Positions 9,215 through 17,887 are shown, numbered from the stretch's first letter. The stretch is DNA of 64,000 nucleotides from Methylomagnum ishizawai (GCF_019670005.1 NZ_AP019783.1:826501-890500), one strand, 5' to 3'. Program-made: numbers and translations. Notes: generated from the letters alone by a model not told the origin.

Positions 9215-10291
9215 TTAGACTTTCCGCCTCAGCACGACGATTGCGTGACTTTTGCGTGAGTCAGTCATACAAGCCTTGTTGGCGGCTTCGATCAGGCTTC
9301 CAAGCTCGGCAGCCGAGTAGTGGGTCGTGATGCGACCCGACTTGTGGCCTAGAAGGTCTTGACGGTCCTCGAACGAGACGCCTGCCGCCCTCAATCTCCT
9401 GCCGAAGGTATGCTTCAAGTCGTGTATCCGTACTTGAGGGAGTTCCGCCCTGTCGCGTGCCTTTTGCCATGCGGAGTTGTTCATGTTGGCGACCGGCTTG
9501 CCCTTATACGTGAACACGAATTCGGGGTGGTCTCCGCGAACTTCCTCAATCACTGACTTGGCAACCACATTCAGGACGACCAAACGTTCGGTGCGATTCT
9601 TGACCGCGTGCGCAGGAATGATAAACACGCTGGTGTCCAGTTCGGGCACCGCTACCTCCCAATCCCAACGGAGATTGCAGACTTCCTGCTCACGGCAACC
9701 CGTGTTCACCTTGAACAAAGCCATTCTTGCCAAGTGAGTGGGCAATTCCTTGAACAGCTTGGTCTGCTCGTCCCAAGACATTGGGTACGGTGCCCTCGCA
9801 TCTCGCTGTTGCAGCAACTTGATTTTCGGTGCCGATTTCAGCCAAGTCAGTCCGTACTCATCCAACCACTCGGTTGCAGCCATGTTCAACAAATGGCGAA
9901 CGGTCTGCAACGCGTAGTTGATGGTGCGGTTCTTGACGCCTTGATTGCGTCGGTCATCGATGAAGGACTGCAACGTTCCCATGTGTACGGATTCCAGCGG
10001 CAGGTCGCCAATGTACGGGTCCAGCAGCCGAAGGTGGAGCGCGTCATCCCTGAGCCTTGCCTTCTGCGACTCGTTGAGATACTTCGTCGCCGCTTCCCTG
10101 AAGCTCCGCTTCGGCCTTACACCGTACACGGTGGCCTGCCGAATCTGCTCCATCCTACGGGCTAGGAAACGCTCCGCTTCTTCGAGGTCGCTCGTTCCAG
10201 TGCTTTCGCAAACTCTTTTTCCTGAGATTTGCTTGTCGATGTGCCAGCAGTCGCCTCTTTTAACGAGTCCTGGAATTTTCTTTCGCGCCAT
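9215..10291 (-). CDS. Tyrosine site-specific integrase at tRNA-Thr
   Basis: 358 residues. It starts MARKKIPGLVKRGDCWHIDK, an N-terminal arm-type domain followed by a core-binding region. The catalytic domain shows the first arginine in TGCREQEVCNLRW, the H-x-L-x-H box as IHDLKHTFGRRL (Lys where Arg is usual), the LLGHKSGRITTHYS stretch and the nucleophilic Tyr in THYS. Its position against the tRNA 3' end identifies it as the integrase of the element to the right. The start overlaps the upstream AlpA-like gene by 130 bp in another frame. Confidence 0.92.
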   Translation of the reverse strand: MARKKIPGLVKRGDCWHIDKQISGKRVCESTGTSDLEEAERFLARRMEQIRQATVYGVRPKRSFREAATKYLNESQKARLRDDALHLRLLDPYIGDLPLESVHMGTLQSFIDDRRNQGVKNRTINYALQTVRHLLNMAATEWLDEYGLTWLKSAPKIKLLQQRDARAPYPMSWDEQTKLFKELPTHLARMALFKVNTGCREQEVCNLRWDWEVAVPELDTSVFIIPAHAVKNRTERLVVLNVVAKSVIEEVRGDHPEFVFTYKGKPVANMNNSAWQKARDRAELPQVRIHDLKHTFGRRLRAAGVSFEDRQDLLGHKSGRITTHYSAAELGSLIEAANKACMTDSRKSHAIVVLRRKV

Positions 10292-10656
10292 GGTTCATCA
10301 CCTCTTTGATGTGGACCAGGACGCCCGTTGCGCTCTTTGTATGCATCGAACCATGCGTCCAGGTCCAGTCGGTCAAACCCTATGCCTTGTGTGCCAATAG
10401 GGAACTCAACGAGGCCAGGACGCACTTCCTTGTTGAACCGATTACGGTCCATGCCAAGGTAGCCAGGGGCATCCTTGAAACGGATGACGCGTGGCAACAG
10501 GTGCATGGAATATCTCGGTGCCGTCGCCGACGATGGCTTCACTTCCAACGTGCTTTCCAGCGACTTTTCCTGACCATCACGCGTTGTGCGTGACGGTCGT
10601 GCGTTTACAATTTTCGATTTCGCTGCTTTTTCAGCGTTTTTTGCAGTGCTTTTCAT
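10162..10656 (-). CDS. AlpA/excisionase-like HTH protein
   Basis: 164 residues. A basic N-terminus (MKSTAKNAEKAAKSKIVNAR) precedes a central MerR/AlpA-type module at about 55-115 (VIRFKDAPGYLGMDRNRFNKEVRP, then GIGFDRLDLDAWFDAYKERNGRP). This layout matches small excision and regulatory proteins that sit just upstream of integrases. The last 43 residues overlap the integrase start out of frame. A role in excision directionality or integrase regulation is inferred from context. Confidence 0.7.
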   Translation of the reverse strand: MKSTAKNAEKAAKSKIVNARPSRTTRDGQEKSLESTLEVKPSSATAPRYSMHLLPRVIRFKDAPGYLGMDRNRFNKEVRPGLVEFPIGTQGIGFDRLDLDAWFDAYKERNGRPGPHQRGDEPWRERKFQDSLKEATAGTSTSKSQEKEFAKALERATSKKRSVS

Positions 10657-10862
10657 GGTGAATGCTCAACGGTTGAAGAAGCACCGTCGTTTACAGTTTT
10701 AGTTTCCCTGCATTTTTCACCTCGATTTCGGCGTTGCTGTCGTTGGAAAAAGTCGCGTTTTTCTGCTGAAAACGCCAACATTGCGCGATTGCGCGACTTT
10801 TGGAGGAAGCACCAACTGACCAAAAAGTGGTAGGAAATCGGCCTAATCACCGACAGGCTGCA

Positions 10863-11750
10863 CTACGACGCATTGGCCGATTCAGCAAACGTTTCGAGCT
10901 TGGCATTCAGATGGTCGTAGAGGCCATTGGTCAATTGCTCAAAGTTTTTCACCTGTCCCTTGCTGGCCTTTTCCAGCCAAGCCAGCACACGGTTTCGGTC
11001 GAGCCTCAGCGTTTGGATGCGCTGCTCCAACTGAACGAGTTGGTCCTTGGTCGGCGTGGGTGCGTGCTTCACGTCATCGACGCTGGGCAAAGTCTCCGGC
11101 GGAGATGCGCGAGCTTCCATGCTTTCTTCAAGGTCTTGCAGAAACACTTCACTGAGTCCAGCCATGCGCAAGGTCGCATCGATCAACGCCGATTTGCTCG
11201 CCATCTTCAGCGACTTGTTCAAGTCGCCGTAATCCTGCTGCAAATTGCGGGCACCAATCCCTTCGGCGACGGTGCGTCCCTGGCTGTCCTTCAGTTCGCA
11301 ACGCAATATCACGGCTTTTAAGCCAACACCAGTCAGCGCAGCTTGTTCGTAGTCCCTCAAACTGGGGAACTGGACGGTGACGCCCAACATGCCGCAAATC
11401 TTTTCGGCACCCGACTTGAACAGAACGGGCTGGCTCCAATGCGCTGGAATTTCGCAGAGCATGGTGAAGCCACTCCGCGCTTGAAGGCACTTGTCCTTGC
11501 CGACGATGTGGATGCGTCCGTAATCGACGTTTTCCACCAACGAACTTTTGATCCAGTGCATGATGGCAGCCCGGTTCTGCTTACGACGCTCCAAAGCCGC
11601 CGCAAAGACTTCCGTAGGCAAATCGAGCGGTGACGCGCTGATGACGGGTAAACTCATGGCCGTCTCAGCCGCCGTGATGACTTCCAATTCCATCGGTGGC
11701 TTGGGTTCGTCCAATGCCGCTGGCTCCCTGTGCTTGGCCCTGGCGTTCAT
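10863..11750 (-). CDS. Possible phage-type single-strand annealing protein
   Basis: 295 residues. The region at about 95-215 (CLQARSGFTMLCEI, VILRCELKDSQGRTVAEGIGARN, LNKSLKMASKSALIDATLRMAGLSEVFLQDLE) has the look of mobile-element recombination mediators that share a K-M-A-K-K/S-A-x-V/I-D-A-x-L motif. The C-terminal 70 residues are helical and basic. A clear RecT, Erf or Rad52 assignment cannot be made by eye, so the function is a weak inference. GAGGAG lies ahead of the start, which nearly abuts the upstream gene. Confidence 0.45.
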   Translation of the reverse strand: MNARAKHREPAALDEPKPPMELEVITAAETAMSLPVISASPLDLPTEVFAAALERRKQNRAAIMHWIKSSLVENVDYGRIHIVGKDKCLQARSGFTMLCEIPAHWSQPVLFKSGAEKICGMLGVTVQFPSLRDYEQAALTGVGLKAVILRCELKDSQGRTVAEGIGARNLQQDYGDLNKSLKMASKSALIDATLRMAGLSEVFLQDLEESMEARASPPETLPSVDDVKHAPTPTKDQLVQLEQRIQTLRLDRNRVLAWLEKASKGQVKNFEQLTNGLYDHLNAKLETFAESANAS

Positions 11751-11751
11751 G

Positions 11752-12060
11752 TCAGTACTCCTCAGGGAGCAAAGCCGTGGTGACGCTACGATCCGCTTCC
11801 GTAATCACCCAGATTTTGATGCTGACGCCTGCCTCTGGCTGGAAGTGATAGGCCGAAAGAATACGGCTGCCTTCCTTCAAGGCCATTTCGTTGGCCTTGA
11901 GGTCGTGGCTATCCAAGTCGCCCCAATCGCCGTGCTGGTGACGGGCAAGGTAAGCGAGCACGGGCAAGCCGTATTGCTCGACCAAGGCACTCACGCCCTG
12001 CGTCATGCAGCATTGGCCCAAAGGGAAGCGTGGCAGCGTCTTTGCCGTTTTTTCGTTCAT
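11752..12060 (-). CDS. Plasmid/ICE-associated conserved small protein
   Basis: 102 residues. The pattern FPLGQCCMTQGVSALVEQYG, LARHQHGDWGDLDSHDLKANEMAL, ILSAYHF, IWVITEADRSVTTALLPEEY is a conserved small protein common on plasmids and integrative elements. It is often misannotated as a restriction or methylase subunit, and its function is unknown. CGGAGA precedes the start. It is one step upstream of the putative annealing protein, with abutting ends, in the same leftward operon. Confidence 0.65.
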   Translation of the reverse strand: MNEKTAKTLPRFPLGQCCMTQGVSALVEQYGLPVLAYLARHQHGDWGDLDSHDLKANEMALKEGSRILSAYHFQPEAGVSIKIWVITEADRSVTTALLPEEY

Positions 12061-12136
12061 GGCATTTCTCCGAAAAACTGGTCAGAGCGACCGGCTGTGG
12101 ACGACCACAGCCGTGTCGTAAGCAGGCACCGAATCG

Positions 12137-12490
12137 CTAGATCGACTTGGCCGTGGTCAGCCGGTTGAGGTCGTCGAGAATGTCGTTGATGGTCGCCAGC
12201 GTCCTTCTCAGCGTTTTTTTCGTGTGCTTTTTGGGATTGATCTGCCGCACCGTTTCCTTCAATTCGGAGACCAGTTCACTCAGTTCTTCAGGCAGGCCAG
12301 TGTCCCTTTTCTTGCCCTTGGTGTCGGTGGTGGGCGTAGGCACCTGGGCATTGGTAGCCGATTCGTCGGTAGCCGTCTGCTCCTTCTCCTTGTTGTCGGT
12401 GGTGCTGGTGTCCGTCGGCACCGCTTGGCCGACGACAAAGGTTTCATTTGCGTTGTTGTCTTGTGCCTTGGTAATGCTCTTGACGTTCAT
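12137..12490 (-). CDS. Hypothetical protein with disordered linker
   Basis: 117 residues. The N-terminal 65 are Thr/Asp/Glu-rich and probably disordered. The C-terminal half forms two amphipathic helices (LSELVSELKETVRQINPK and TLRRTLATINDILDDLNRL). GGAGAACGACT stands before the start, a good ribosome site. No family is recognised. Position and strand place it in the leftward mobile-element operon. Confidence 0.55.
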   Translation of the reverse strand: MNVKSITKAQDNNANETFVVGQAVPTDTSTTDNKEKEQTATDESATNAQVPTPTTDTKGKKRDTGLPEELSELVSELKETVRQINPKKHTKKTLRRTLATINDILDDLNRLTTAKSI

Positions 12491-12566
12491 AGTCGTTCTC
12501 CATTTGAAGATTCAATTAATATGGAAATGACGGTGGCAAGTGCTGCCACCGTCGGAGGCTCAGTGG

Positions 12567-12794
12567 CTAGTCGTCGTCGGTGAGGATTTCGTCGATGTCG
12601 TCCGACTCGTCCTCGTCGGGTAGCTCGACGTACTCAGCGACACATTGGGCAAGGCTACGCACCGTGCGCCCAGCTTCCTGGCTTTGTTCCAGCGCACCGG
12701 CTTGCTTCAGCAAGTCCAGGTAGGTGAGGCTGGTGTCGAGCAGGCAGCGTTCGAGAACGTGCCGTGTGGTGTCGTCGGTGGTCATGGCGTTCAT
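12567..12794 (-). CDS. Small acidic hypothetical protein
   Basis: 75 residues with a helical middle and a very acidic C-terminus (ELPDEDESDDIDEILTDDD). GAGGT lies six bases before the start. It is the first gene after the promoter at 12982-13010, so it leads the leftward operon. No homology is recognised. Confidence 0.55.
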   Translation of the reverse strand: MNAMTTDDTTRHVLERCLLDTSLTYLDLLKQAGALEQSQEAGRTVRSLAQCVAEYVELPDEDESDDIDEILTDDD

Positions 12795-12970
12795 TGCCGT
12801 ACCTCATGTTCAAAAGGCAAAAGGAAACCCTGCCTAGCGCAGACACGCGCAGGCATACGCCACCGTCCAACAGGACGTTGGGAATCAGCTTGATGAGCGA
12901 AGGAAGGCAGGCAGGGGAAGGAAGCGAAGCTATCGATAGCCTAGCGAGGTGAAGTGTTAGACCATAGTTT

Positions 12971-13010
12971 CGCTATGATATAGCGTAACACATTTAGGCG
13001 ATCTTGTCAA
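12971..13010 (-). promoter_or_regulatory. Leftward promoter with palindromic operator
   Basis: On the minus strand, TTGACA (13010-13005) is followed after exactly 17 bases by TACGCT (12987-12982), a good sigma-70 pair. A perfect inverted repeat, CGCTAT-GAT-ATAGCG (12971-12985), overlaps the -10 hexamer and looks like an operator. A second small inverted pair, CATAG...CTATG, lies at 12963-12975. It would drive the operon starting at 12794. Confidence 0.6.
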
Positions 13011-13212
13011 CAAAACGGACACTGCGGTCCCTAGCGTGAAGGGCTAGCAGAAACGGAACAACGAGGGTCAATCGATGGATTAGTGCCATCTGCTTTGGTG
13101 GGTGAAGCTATGCGACTTGAACGAACGAACCATGCTTCCATGTTCAAGCGTATCCTCCTGTGTATCTTAGCGTCCTTGTCAGTTGCGTAGATTGTGATGG
13201 AACCAGGTGCCC

Positions 13213-13274
13213 AGAGGTAGCCCCGGTTGTTTGAACAGGATTTGAGCCGAGATAAGTGGATGCCCTGTTGGGTA
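13213..13274 (-). mobile_element. Solo end of an IS3-family element (relic)
   Basis: 62 bp closely match the terminus of the IS3-family element at 41086-42366, from its outer AGAGG end up to just short of the transposase stop. Shared blocks include CCGGTTGTTTGAACAGGATTT and GATAAGTGGAT. No transposase sequence follows, so this is an end left behind after deletion or a one-ended event. Confidence 0.8.
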
Positions 13275-13329
13275 ATGAATTTTTATTTAGGCGATTAACG
13301 GTTGCTGGACATTAAGAAAAGACCAAGCT

Positions 13330-14040
13330 TTATATTGATAATATTTCTGCGCACAGAGCTGTTGAATCATCGGTAATCCCCTTTTCAATTATAAGATTCT
13401 TGATAGAGGCAAGGAACGTATCAGAATTTGAATGTTGTTGTGATAAGGTAAGTATCTCTCGTTTAGTAACCCGCTTATAAACACCATCTGATAAAAGCAG
13501 AATCCTATCCTTGTTGCGGATTTCAAAGCGGGTCTGATAAAGGTCGAAGTTGCATTTGCCATTCATTGATGATAGCAATATATTTCGACGAGGATAACGA
13601 GCGGCCCTTTCTTTAGTCAAAACCCCTTCTTGTAGGAGCTTTGCAACCTCTGTTTGATCGCGCGTTAATGTTTTTAAACCATTATCTCTAAGGTGATATA
13701 TTCTGGTGTCTCCGACATGACCAACTCGCGCCTCTGCTCCGTTAATCCAGCATACAGATAAAGTTGTACTCCATTGGTCTGGTACATCCTTAGCGACGCC
13801 CTTTATCGCTAGACCCACCTCAGAAAATAATTCAGAGATGCTTACGGGATTGCCCAATTTGGAACAAATAGTAATAGCTAGCTTAGCGGCTTCTTTTCCG
13901 AACCGTGCTGAACCTACTCCATCCGCAATAGCAAGAAGATATCCATCGGGAGGAATTGAGATATAACCAAATGCGTCGAAATTTGATTCTTCATTGCTAT
14001 TGCGTGGCAAACTGAACCAAGATAAATCTAATTTAAGCAC
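13330..14040 (-). CDS. PP2C-family protein phosphatase
   Basis: 236 residues. It has the metal-dependent Ser/Thr phosphatase motifs: LAIADGVGSARFGKEA (Asp-Gly metal site), VGHVGDTRIYHLRDNGLKTLTRDQT and ILLLSDGVYKRVTKREI (Asp-Gly near the C-terminus). It would dephosphorylate targets of the adjacent kinase. Its start overlaps the kinase stop by 8 bp, so the pair was co-translated. The base composition is much more AT-rich than the backbone. This gene looks intact although the kinase is broken. Confidence 0.9.
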   Translation of the reverse strand: MLKLDLSWFSLPRNSNEESNFDAFGYISIPPDGYLLAIADGVGSARFGKEAAKLAITICSKLGNPVSISELFSEVGLAIKGVAKDVPDQWSTTLSVCWINGAEARVGHVGDTRIYHLRDNGLKTLTRDQTEVAKLLQEGVLTKERAARYPRRNILLSSMNGKCNFDLYQTRFEIRNKDRILLLSDGVYKRVTKREILTLSQQHSNSDTFLASIKNLIIEKGITDDSTALCAEILSI

Positions 14041-15337
14041 TAGAATTATCCCAAAGCCTATGTAATATCGGGCTTAGCTCTGATCGATTAACCTGAATTG
14101 ACCATTCCAAATGCTCAATATCCTTTGATACCTGCAATCCACGCACTTGAACTTCCATAACCATCCTATCTGCGGTAGGCGCATCAAGTGAGGGGCCAGC
14201 TAAACGAAAGAAGCGTCCCTCAACAAACCATCGGTTATGGGAAACAGCTAAACCGAGCAGTGCAAGAAGTGCACTGGCCCGTATTCCAACATCCCCTAGC
14301 TCGAATAGCCATGTTAGTTTGTCGGCAATAACATCACAGTAATTGAATCCAAAGCCACCTCGGCGACTATTAACATAATCTATATAATACCTTGAAAATG
14401 CAGCTAGCAAGTCCGGGGCGTTCGATTTCAAGGCAATCAAATGATCTTTAGTAAACGCCCTGACCAATAAATCAAAGCTTTGCGCATTTGGGTCCAGTTC
14501 CTCAAGCAGTAAAAATACGCTATCCCACTGGTGATCTGTTAACTCCTCTCCTGTTTTCAGTAACCCAAAAATTTGCTCTTCCTTTTTAGAGCCAAAATGT
14601 GGAGTTTCATGCTGGAGAGCGTCGTAAAGTGCTGCTCGAAGTTCAGCAACACTTGCATATCTTCGTGCTGGTAAAGTTTTAGTACATTTAGTTGCAACCG
14701 AACCAACTGCCCCAGCAAAATTCACCTCAGTGTAGGGAACTCTAGGGACAGTAGGCCCTACGAAAATATCAAATAAAATAACCCCAAATGAGAAAATATC
14801 TGAACGAGCAGTTGCTCTCTTGAAATTTGAAATCAACTCCGGAGCAGCATATCTATCCGTACCACCTTGCGTACCTGTAGCTGTCAGCGTGGTCGCATCA
14901 CTAGCCGTAACCTTAATTAACCCAAAATCTGAAATTGCATATCGTGGAGACCCATCGGTTTCTTGAAGGCGAAGAATATTTTGCGGCTTCAAATCTCTGT
15001 GATAAATGCCTTGTGAATGAATCCATTCCAACCCAGCTAATGTATCAAAAAGAGCCTTATGAGGATTTCCTCCGAGGGTGTGATCTATCATTAATTCTTG
15101 AGCTAGAGAGCCATCGGCTAGCTCCATTACAAAACGTGGGAGATTGCTCGATAAATCGATTTCATAAACCTGAACTACATTTGGGTGACATAATTTTTCT
15201 TGATAAGTTGCTTAATTATGAAATCGACGCTTGAGGTCAACCTCTGATACGAACCCGGCAGCAATTGCATGATGAATTTGAGGACTGGGATCAAATGATT
15301 TTATAGCGACATTTCCCCATGTATCAGTATGATAATA
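14033..15337 (-). pseudogene. Ser/Thr protein kinase, beheaded and interrupted
   Basis: The catalytic domain contains the VAIK lysine region (GNVAIKSF), HRDLKPQNIL, DFGLIK and the APE motif (AAPELISNF). A C-terminal domain of about 200 residues follows that I do not recognise. Two lesions are visible. First, an in-frame TAA at 15212-15214 separates GNVAIK...RRFHN from ATYQEKLCHPNVVQVYEI. Second, everything 5' of the VAIK strand, including the glycine-rich loop, is lost where the IS5-family element begins at 15338. A downstream ATG could still give a 364-residue product, but it would lack the ATP-binding lysine. It was probably half of a kinase/phosphatase signalling or defence pair. Confidence 0.85.
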
Positions 15338-16488
15338 GACATTATTAAAAACCACTAACTTAGTTGGTATCATAAAAATAAATATTTTTAATTACGTGAT
15401 ATGTTTTCATACGAAACTGCAAAACAAGATGAAAGGACGTTTCTCAGCTTGACGAGTTTGACGGTCCAAGAGTTTTCTGAGCTATGCGTCTTATTCGGAA
15501 GGCATTGGAACGAGTTCACCAAGCAAAGCGAGAGGAATCCCGGCAAGGGAGGACGACCCCATGCGCTGAAAACCATGGAGGATCGCCTGCTTTTCATCCT
15601 TTTCTACCTGAAAACCTACCCGCTCCAGGAAGTCATTGCCTATTCCTTTGGTATTAGCCAGGGGGCCGCCAATATTCTGATCCATCAGTTCAGCCATATA
15701 CTCAAACTTGCCTTGCAGGAAGGCGGTTTTGTCCCGCCAAGGTTAACCGATGAAATGTTGGAAAGACTCAACCAGGAACATCCTCAAGACTACGGCATAG
15801 ACGGCACCGAAAGGCGTATTGTCCGGCCCTCCAACGCGGATGCGGAAAGGGGAGTTTTTTATAGCGGTAAAAAAAAGCCCACACCCTGAAGAACAACCTG
15901 GTTGCCGGTCTGGAAGATATGCAAATCAAGGGGTTGAGCGGAACCCACGAAGGGAAGAAGCATGATAAGAAAATCTGCGACGAGGAGGGTATCCTCTTGC
16001 CGGAAGGCAGCGATCTTTACCGGGACACCGGGTTTCAAGGCCACGAAATGGAAGGGGTGAATATCCATCAACCCAAGAAGAAACCGCGCGGCGGGGAACT
16101 CACGGATGAAGAAAAGGAAAACAACCGCCTGATTTCCAGTATCAGAGTCGTTGTTGAGCATGTGATCGCCGGGGTGAAACGTTGCCGGATTGTGAAGGAC
16201 GTGTTCCGTAATACCTTGTCAGGATACGACGACGATGTGATGGAACTGGCCTGTGCGCTACATAACTTCAGGAGTTATCAGCGCCGCGTTTCCTACTGAG
16301 CGCCAGGAAACGGAATAATAGTCATATCGGCCTTTAGTCCGGTCATTCTTCGGCCATAGATAACCAGAATCTATGGGTTCACATCCTGATTCACAGATAG
16401 GCCATCTGATGATGGTTGAGACGTTTGCCATGCCGGATTTCAGCATGAGTTTGTGAATCTACGTAACAATTGGGTTTTTAATAATGTC
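15338..16488. mobile_element. IS5-family insertion sequence, copy 1
   Basis: 1151 bp bounded by inverted ends GACATTATTAAAAACC. It is nearly identical to copy 2 at 31694-32841 but opposite in orientation, and has three extra bases in the transposase. The flanking dinucleotides differ (TA on the left, TG on the right), whereas copy 2 has TA on both sides. Copy 1 is therefore likely the junction of a deletion or rearrangement joining the kinase remnant to the prophage. Confidence 0.9.
15401..16299 (+). CDS. IS5-family transposase, two-frame (copy 1)
   Basis: The first frame (15401-15889) holds an HTH region (LQEVIAYSFGISQGAANILIHQF) and the first catalytic Asp (YGIDGTERRI). The second frame, open at about 15919-16299, holds the second Asp (LYRDTGFQGHE) and the Glu (VVVEHVIAGVKRCRIVKD). 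They are joined across a run of eight A residues near 15870, so a full DDE enzyme needs a -1/+1 shift there. Such shifts are known in the IS427-type group of IS5. Copy 1 carries one extra codon (ERGVFYSG against ERGFYSG). Confidence 0.85.
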
Positions 16489-16570
16489 TGATGTCTTGAC
16501 CCTGGTCGCCGCCGGGCAATTGCTGGCCGGGTTGGTGGGCGTTCTCCTGCCGGACCGGGTGCGCCTATGA
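16484..16570 (+). pseudogene. Truncated prophage membrane peptide
   Basis: An ATG supplied by the IS end reads in frame into LTLVAAGQLLAGLVGVLLPDRVRL and stops at 16570. The stop overlaps the start of the TraR-like gene by 4 bp, as is usual in this prophage operon. It is probably the hydrophobic C-terminus of a prophage gene whose 5' part was lost when the IS junction formed. Confidence 0.55.
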
Positions 16571-16866
16571 GGTTCGCCGAGTTCGCCCAGGCCGACGCGG
16601 ACGAACGGGCCGAGGTCGCCAGCGAGAGCGACCGCCCGGCCTATCACGCCGCCGAATCCACCCTGATCGCCCTGGCGAGCCGCTATGAGCCCGCCCACGA
16701 TCCCCAGGATCGTGATGCCGAGGGCAACATCATCTGCGCCGAATGCGGCGACCTCATCAGTCCGGCCCGGCTCGCGGCCCTGCCTCACACCATCCGCTGC
16801 TATGCCTGCCAACGGGAAGAGGAGCGGGTCGAGGCGCGGTTACAGCGCGAATACGGGGGGTGGTGA
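16567..16866 (+). CDS. TraR/DksA-type zinc-finger protein of Mu-like prophage
   Basis: 99 residues. A four-cysteine finger, CAEC-x16-18-CYAC, sits inside IICAECGDLISPARLAALPHTIRCYACQREEE, the C-terminal signature of short phage TraR/DksA-like proteins. These bind RNA polymerase or act in late phage regulation. Its start and stop each overlap the neighbouring gene, which shows a tight operon. Confidence 0.85.
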   Translation: MRFAEFAQADADERAEVASESDRPAYHAAESTLIALASRYEPAHDPQDRDAEGNIICAECGDLISPARLAALPHTIRCYACQREEERVEARLQREYGGW

Positions 16867-17270
16867 TGGATATCGATTATCAAGCGGCAGGGTTTTGGTT
16901 GTCCGCCGCCGCCTTCGTCCTGTCCTGCATCGCCTCGGTCAGCGCGGCGGTCATCTGGTTCGGCAACCGCAACCGAGTGACCCAAGTTGCGATAGATCGG
17001 GTCGAGACCAAGGCTGACAAGCTACACGCCAAACAGGAAGGGCGACTGATCCGGCTTGAGGAAGCATCGCGGCATGTGCTGGGTCGGAAAGATTTGGAGG
17101 AGGCGCTAAAACCTCTATACGACATCGTGCGTGACACCCAGCAACGAGAGGCGGGGCTATCCGTCGAGTTGGCCGCGCTCCGGGACGGTATTCGTGAGGA
17201 CTTGAAGGTGGTCCGCTCGGACCTGCGGGCGATGACGGACAAGATTCTTGATCGAGGATTGAATAAATGA
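16866..17270 (+). CDS. Mu gp25-like DUF2730 protein
   Basis: 134 residues. One N-terminal transmembrane helix (FWLSAAAFVLSCIASVSAAVIWF) precedes a long coiled coil (VETKADKLHAKQEGRLIRLEEA through DLKVVRSDLRAMTDKIL). This matches the membrane-anchored coiled-coil protein found between TraR and gp26/27 in Mu-like head operons. The start at 16866 overlaps the preceding stop. Confidence 0.8.
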   Translation: MDIDYQAAGFWLSAAAFVLSCIASVSAAVIWFGNRNRVTQVAIDRVETKADKLHAKQEGRLIRLEEASRHVLGRKDLEEALKPLYDIVRDTQQREAGLSVELAALRDGIREDLKVVRSDLRAMTDKILDRGLNK

Positions 17271-17575
17271 GCCTTAAATCCGATTTGAACGAAGCGTTAA
17301 TCGCCCTTCGGCGGCTGAAAATCCTGGAAGCACTGAAAGATGCGGCGGGCTACATCCGGGACGAAGTGGTGATCCAGAACCAGCTCGCCCTGGTGGGCTA
17401 TCCGGTATCGGTCGCCGACCTCCGCGACGACCTCCGCCACCTCCGGGACCGCGATTGCATCCGGCTGGACACCCCGTCCGGCGTCTGGCTGGCGACCCTG
17501 ACCCGTACCGGCGGCGACGTGGCCGACGGGCGCGGCTCGGTCGATGGCGTGGCGAGGCCGGGGCCGGGGGTTTGA
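17267..17575 (+). CDS. Mu gp26-like winged-helix protein
   Basis: 102 residues with a winged-helix look (LKILEALKDAAGYIRDEVVIQNQLALVGYPVSVADLRDDLRHLRDRDCIRLDT). Size, order and sequence style fit the ArsR-like small protein preceding gp27 in Mu-like phages. The C-terminal tail is Gly/Asp-rich. DNA binding is inferred, not shown. Confidence 0.7.
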   Translation: MSLKSDLNEALIALRRLKILEALKDAAGYIRDEVVIQNQLALVGYPVSVADLRDDLRHLRDRDCIRLDTPSGVWLATLTRTGGDVADGRGSVDGVARPGPGV

Positions 17576-17576
17576 G

Positions 17577-17681
17577 ATGTGGCGTGATTTCTTCGATACC
17601 GGAACATATTGGCCCGCCGCGATTATCGTTTTGCTGGTCGGTGCGGTGCTTGGCGGGATTATTGTGGCGGTGCTGATCTGA
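17577..17681 (+). CDS. 34-residue single-span membrane peptide
   Basis: MWRDFFDTGTYWPAAIIVLLVGAVLGGIIVAVLI: a polar head and one transmembrane helix. It starts one base after the previous stop, and its TGA overlaps the next ATG, so the spacing is exactly that of a real operon member. It could be a holin-like or accessory peptide. The function is unknown. Confidence 0.6.
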   Translation: MWRDFFDTGTYWPAAIIVLLVGAVLGGIIVAVLI

Positions 17682-17887
17682 TGCCCCGGCCCACCCTGAA
17701 AACGCCCGGCCCGCTGCCGCTCGGCGCGAAATCCCAGACCCATCTGGAAGAGCTTGGCCGCGAGGCGGGGCGCATTCTGGCCATGCCCGATTTTTATGAC
17801 CGCCAGCAAGCCGTGCGGGGGCGTCCTCGTGATGAGGCCGCCTTGTTGCGTGCCCTGGTCGCCCGTAAGCAGAAGGAGGGCCATTGA
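17681..17887 (+). CDS. Small prophage hypothetical protein
   Basis: 68 residues (MPRPTLKTPGPLPLGAKSQ, then a helical LEELGREAGRILAMPDFYDRQQAVRGRPRDEAALLRALVARKQKEGH). Start and stop overlap both neighbours by a few bases. It lies immediately before the small terminase subunit. No function is recognised. Confidence 0.6.
   Translation: MPRPTLKTPGPLPLGAKSQTHLEELGREAGRILAMPDFYDRQQAVRGRPRDEAALLRALVARKQKEGH

Larger units (their letters stand above)
12795..13329. other. Gene-free spacer of operon leader and relic DNA
   Basis: No convincing gene is seen. The left part is the leader of the leftward operon, with purine-rich and GCC-rich stretches. 12971-13010 is the promoter and operator. 13213-13274 is an IS3-family end relic. 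The remainder is AT-richer and featureless, and marks the passage into the phosphatase/kinase region. Confidence 0.6.

Noticed and set aside
10653-10850. 65-codon open frame upstream of the AlpA-like gene
   Set aside because: No ribosome site, no conserved pattern, and an odd aromatic and basic mix; treated as spacer.
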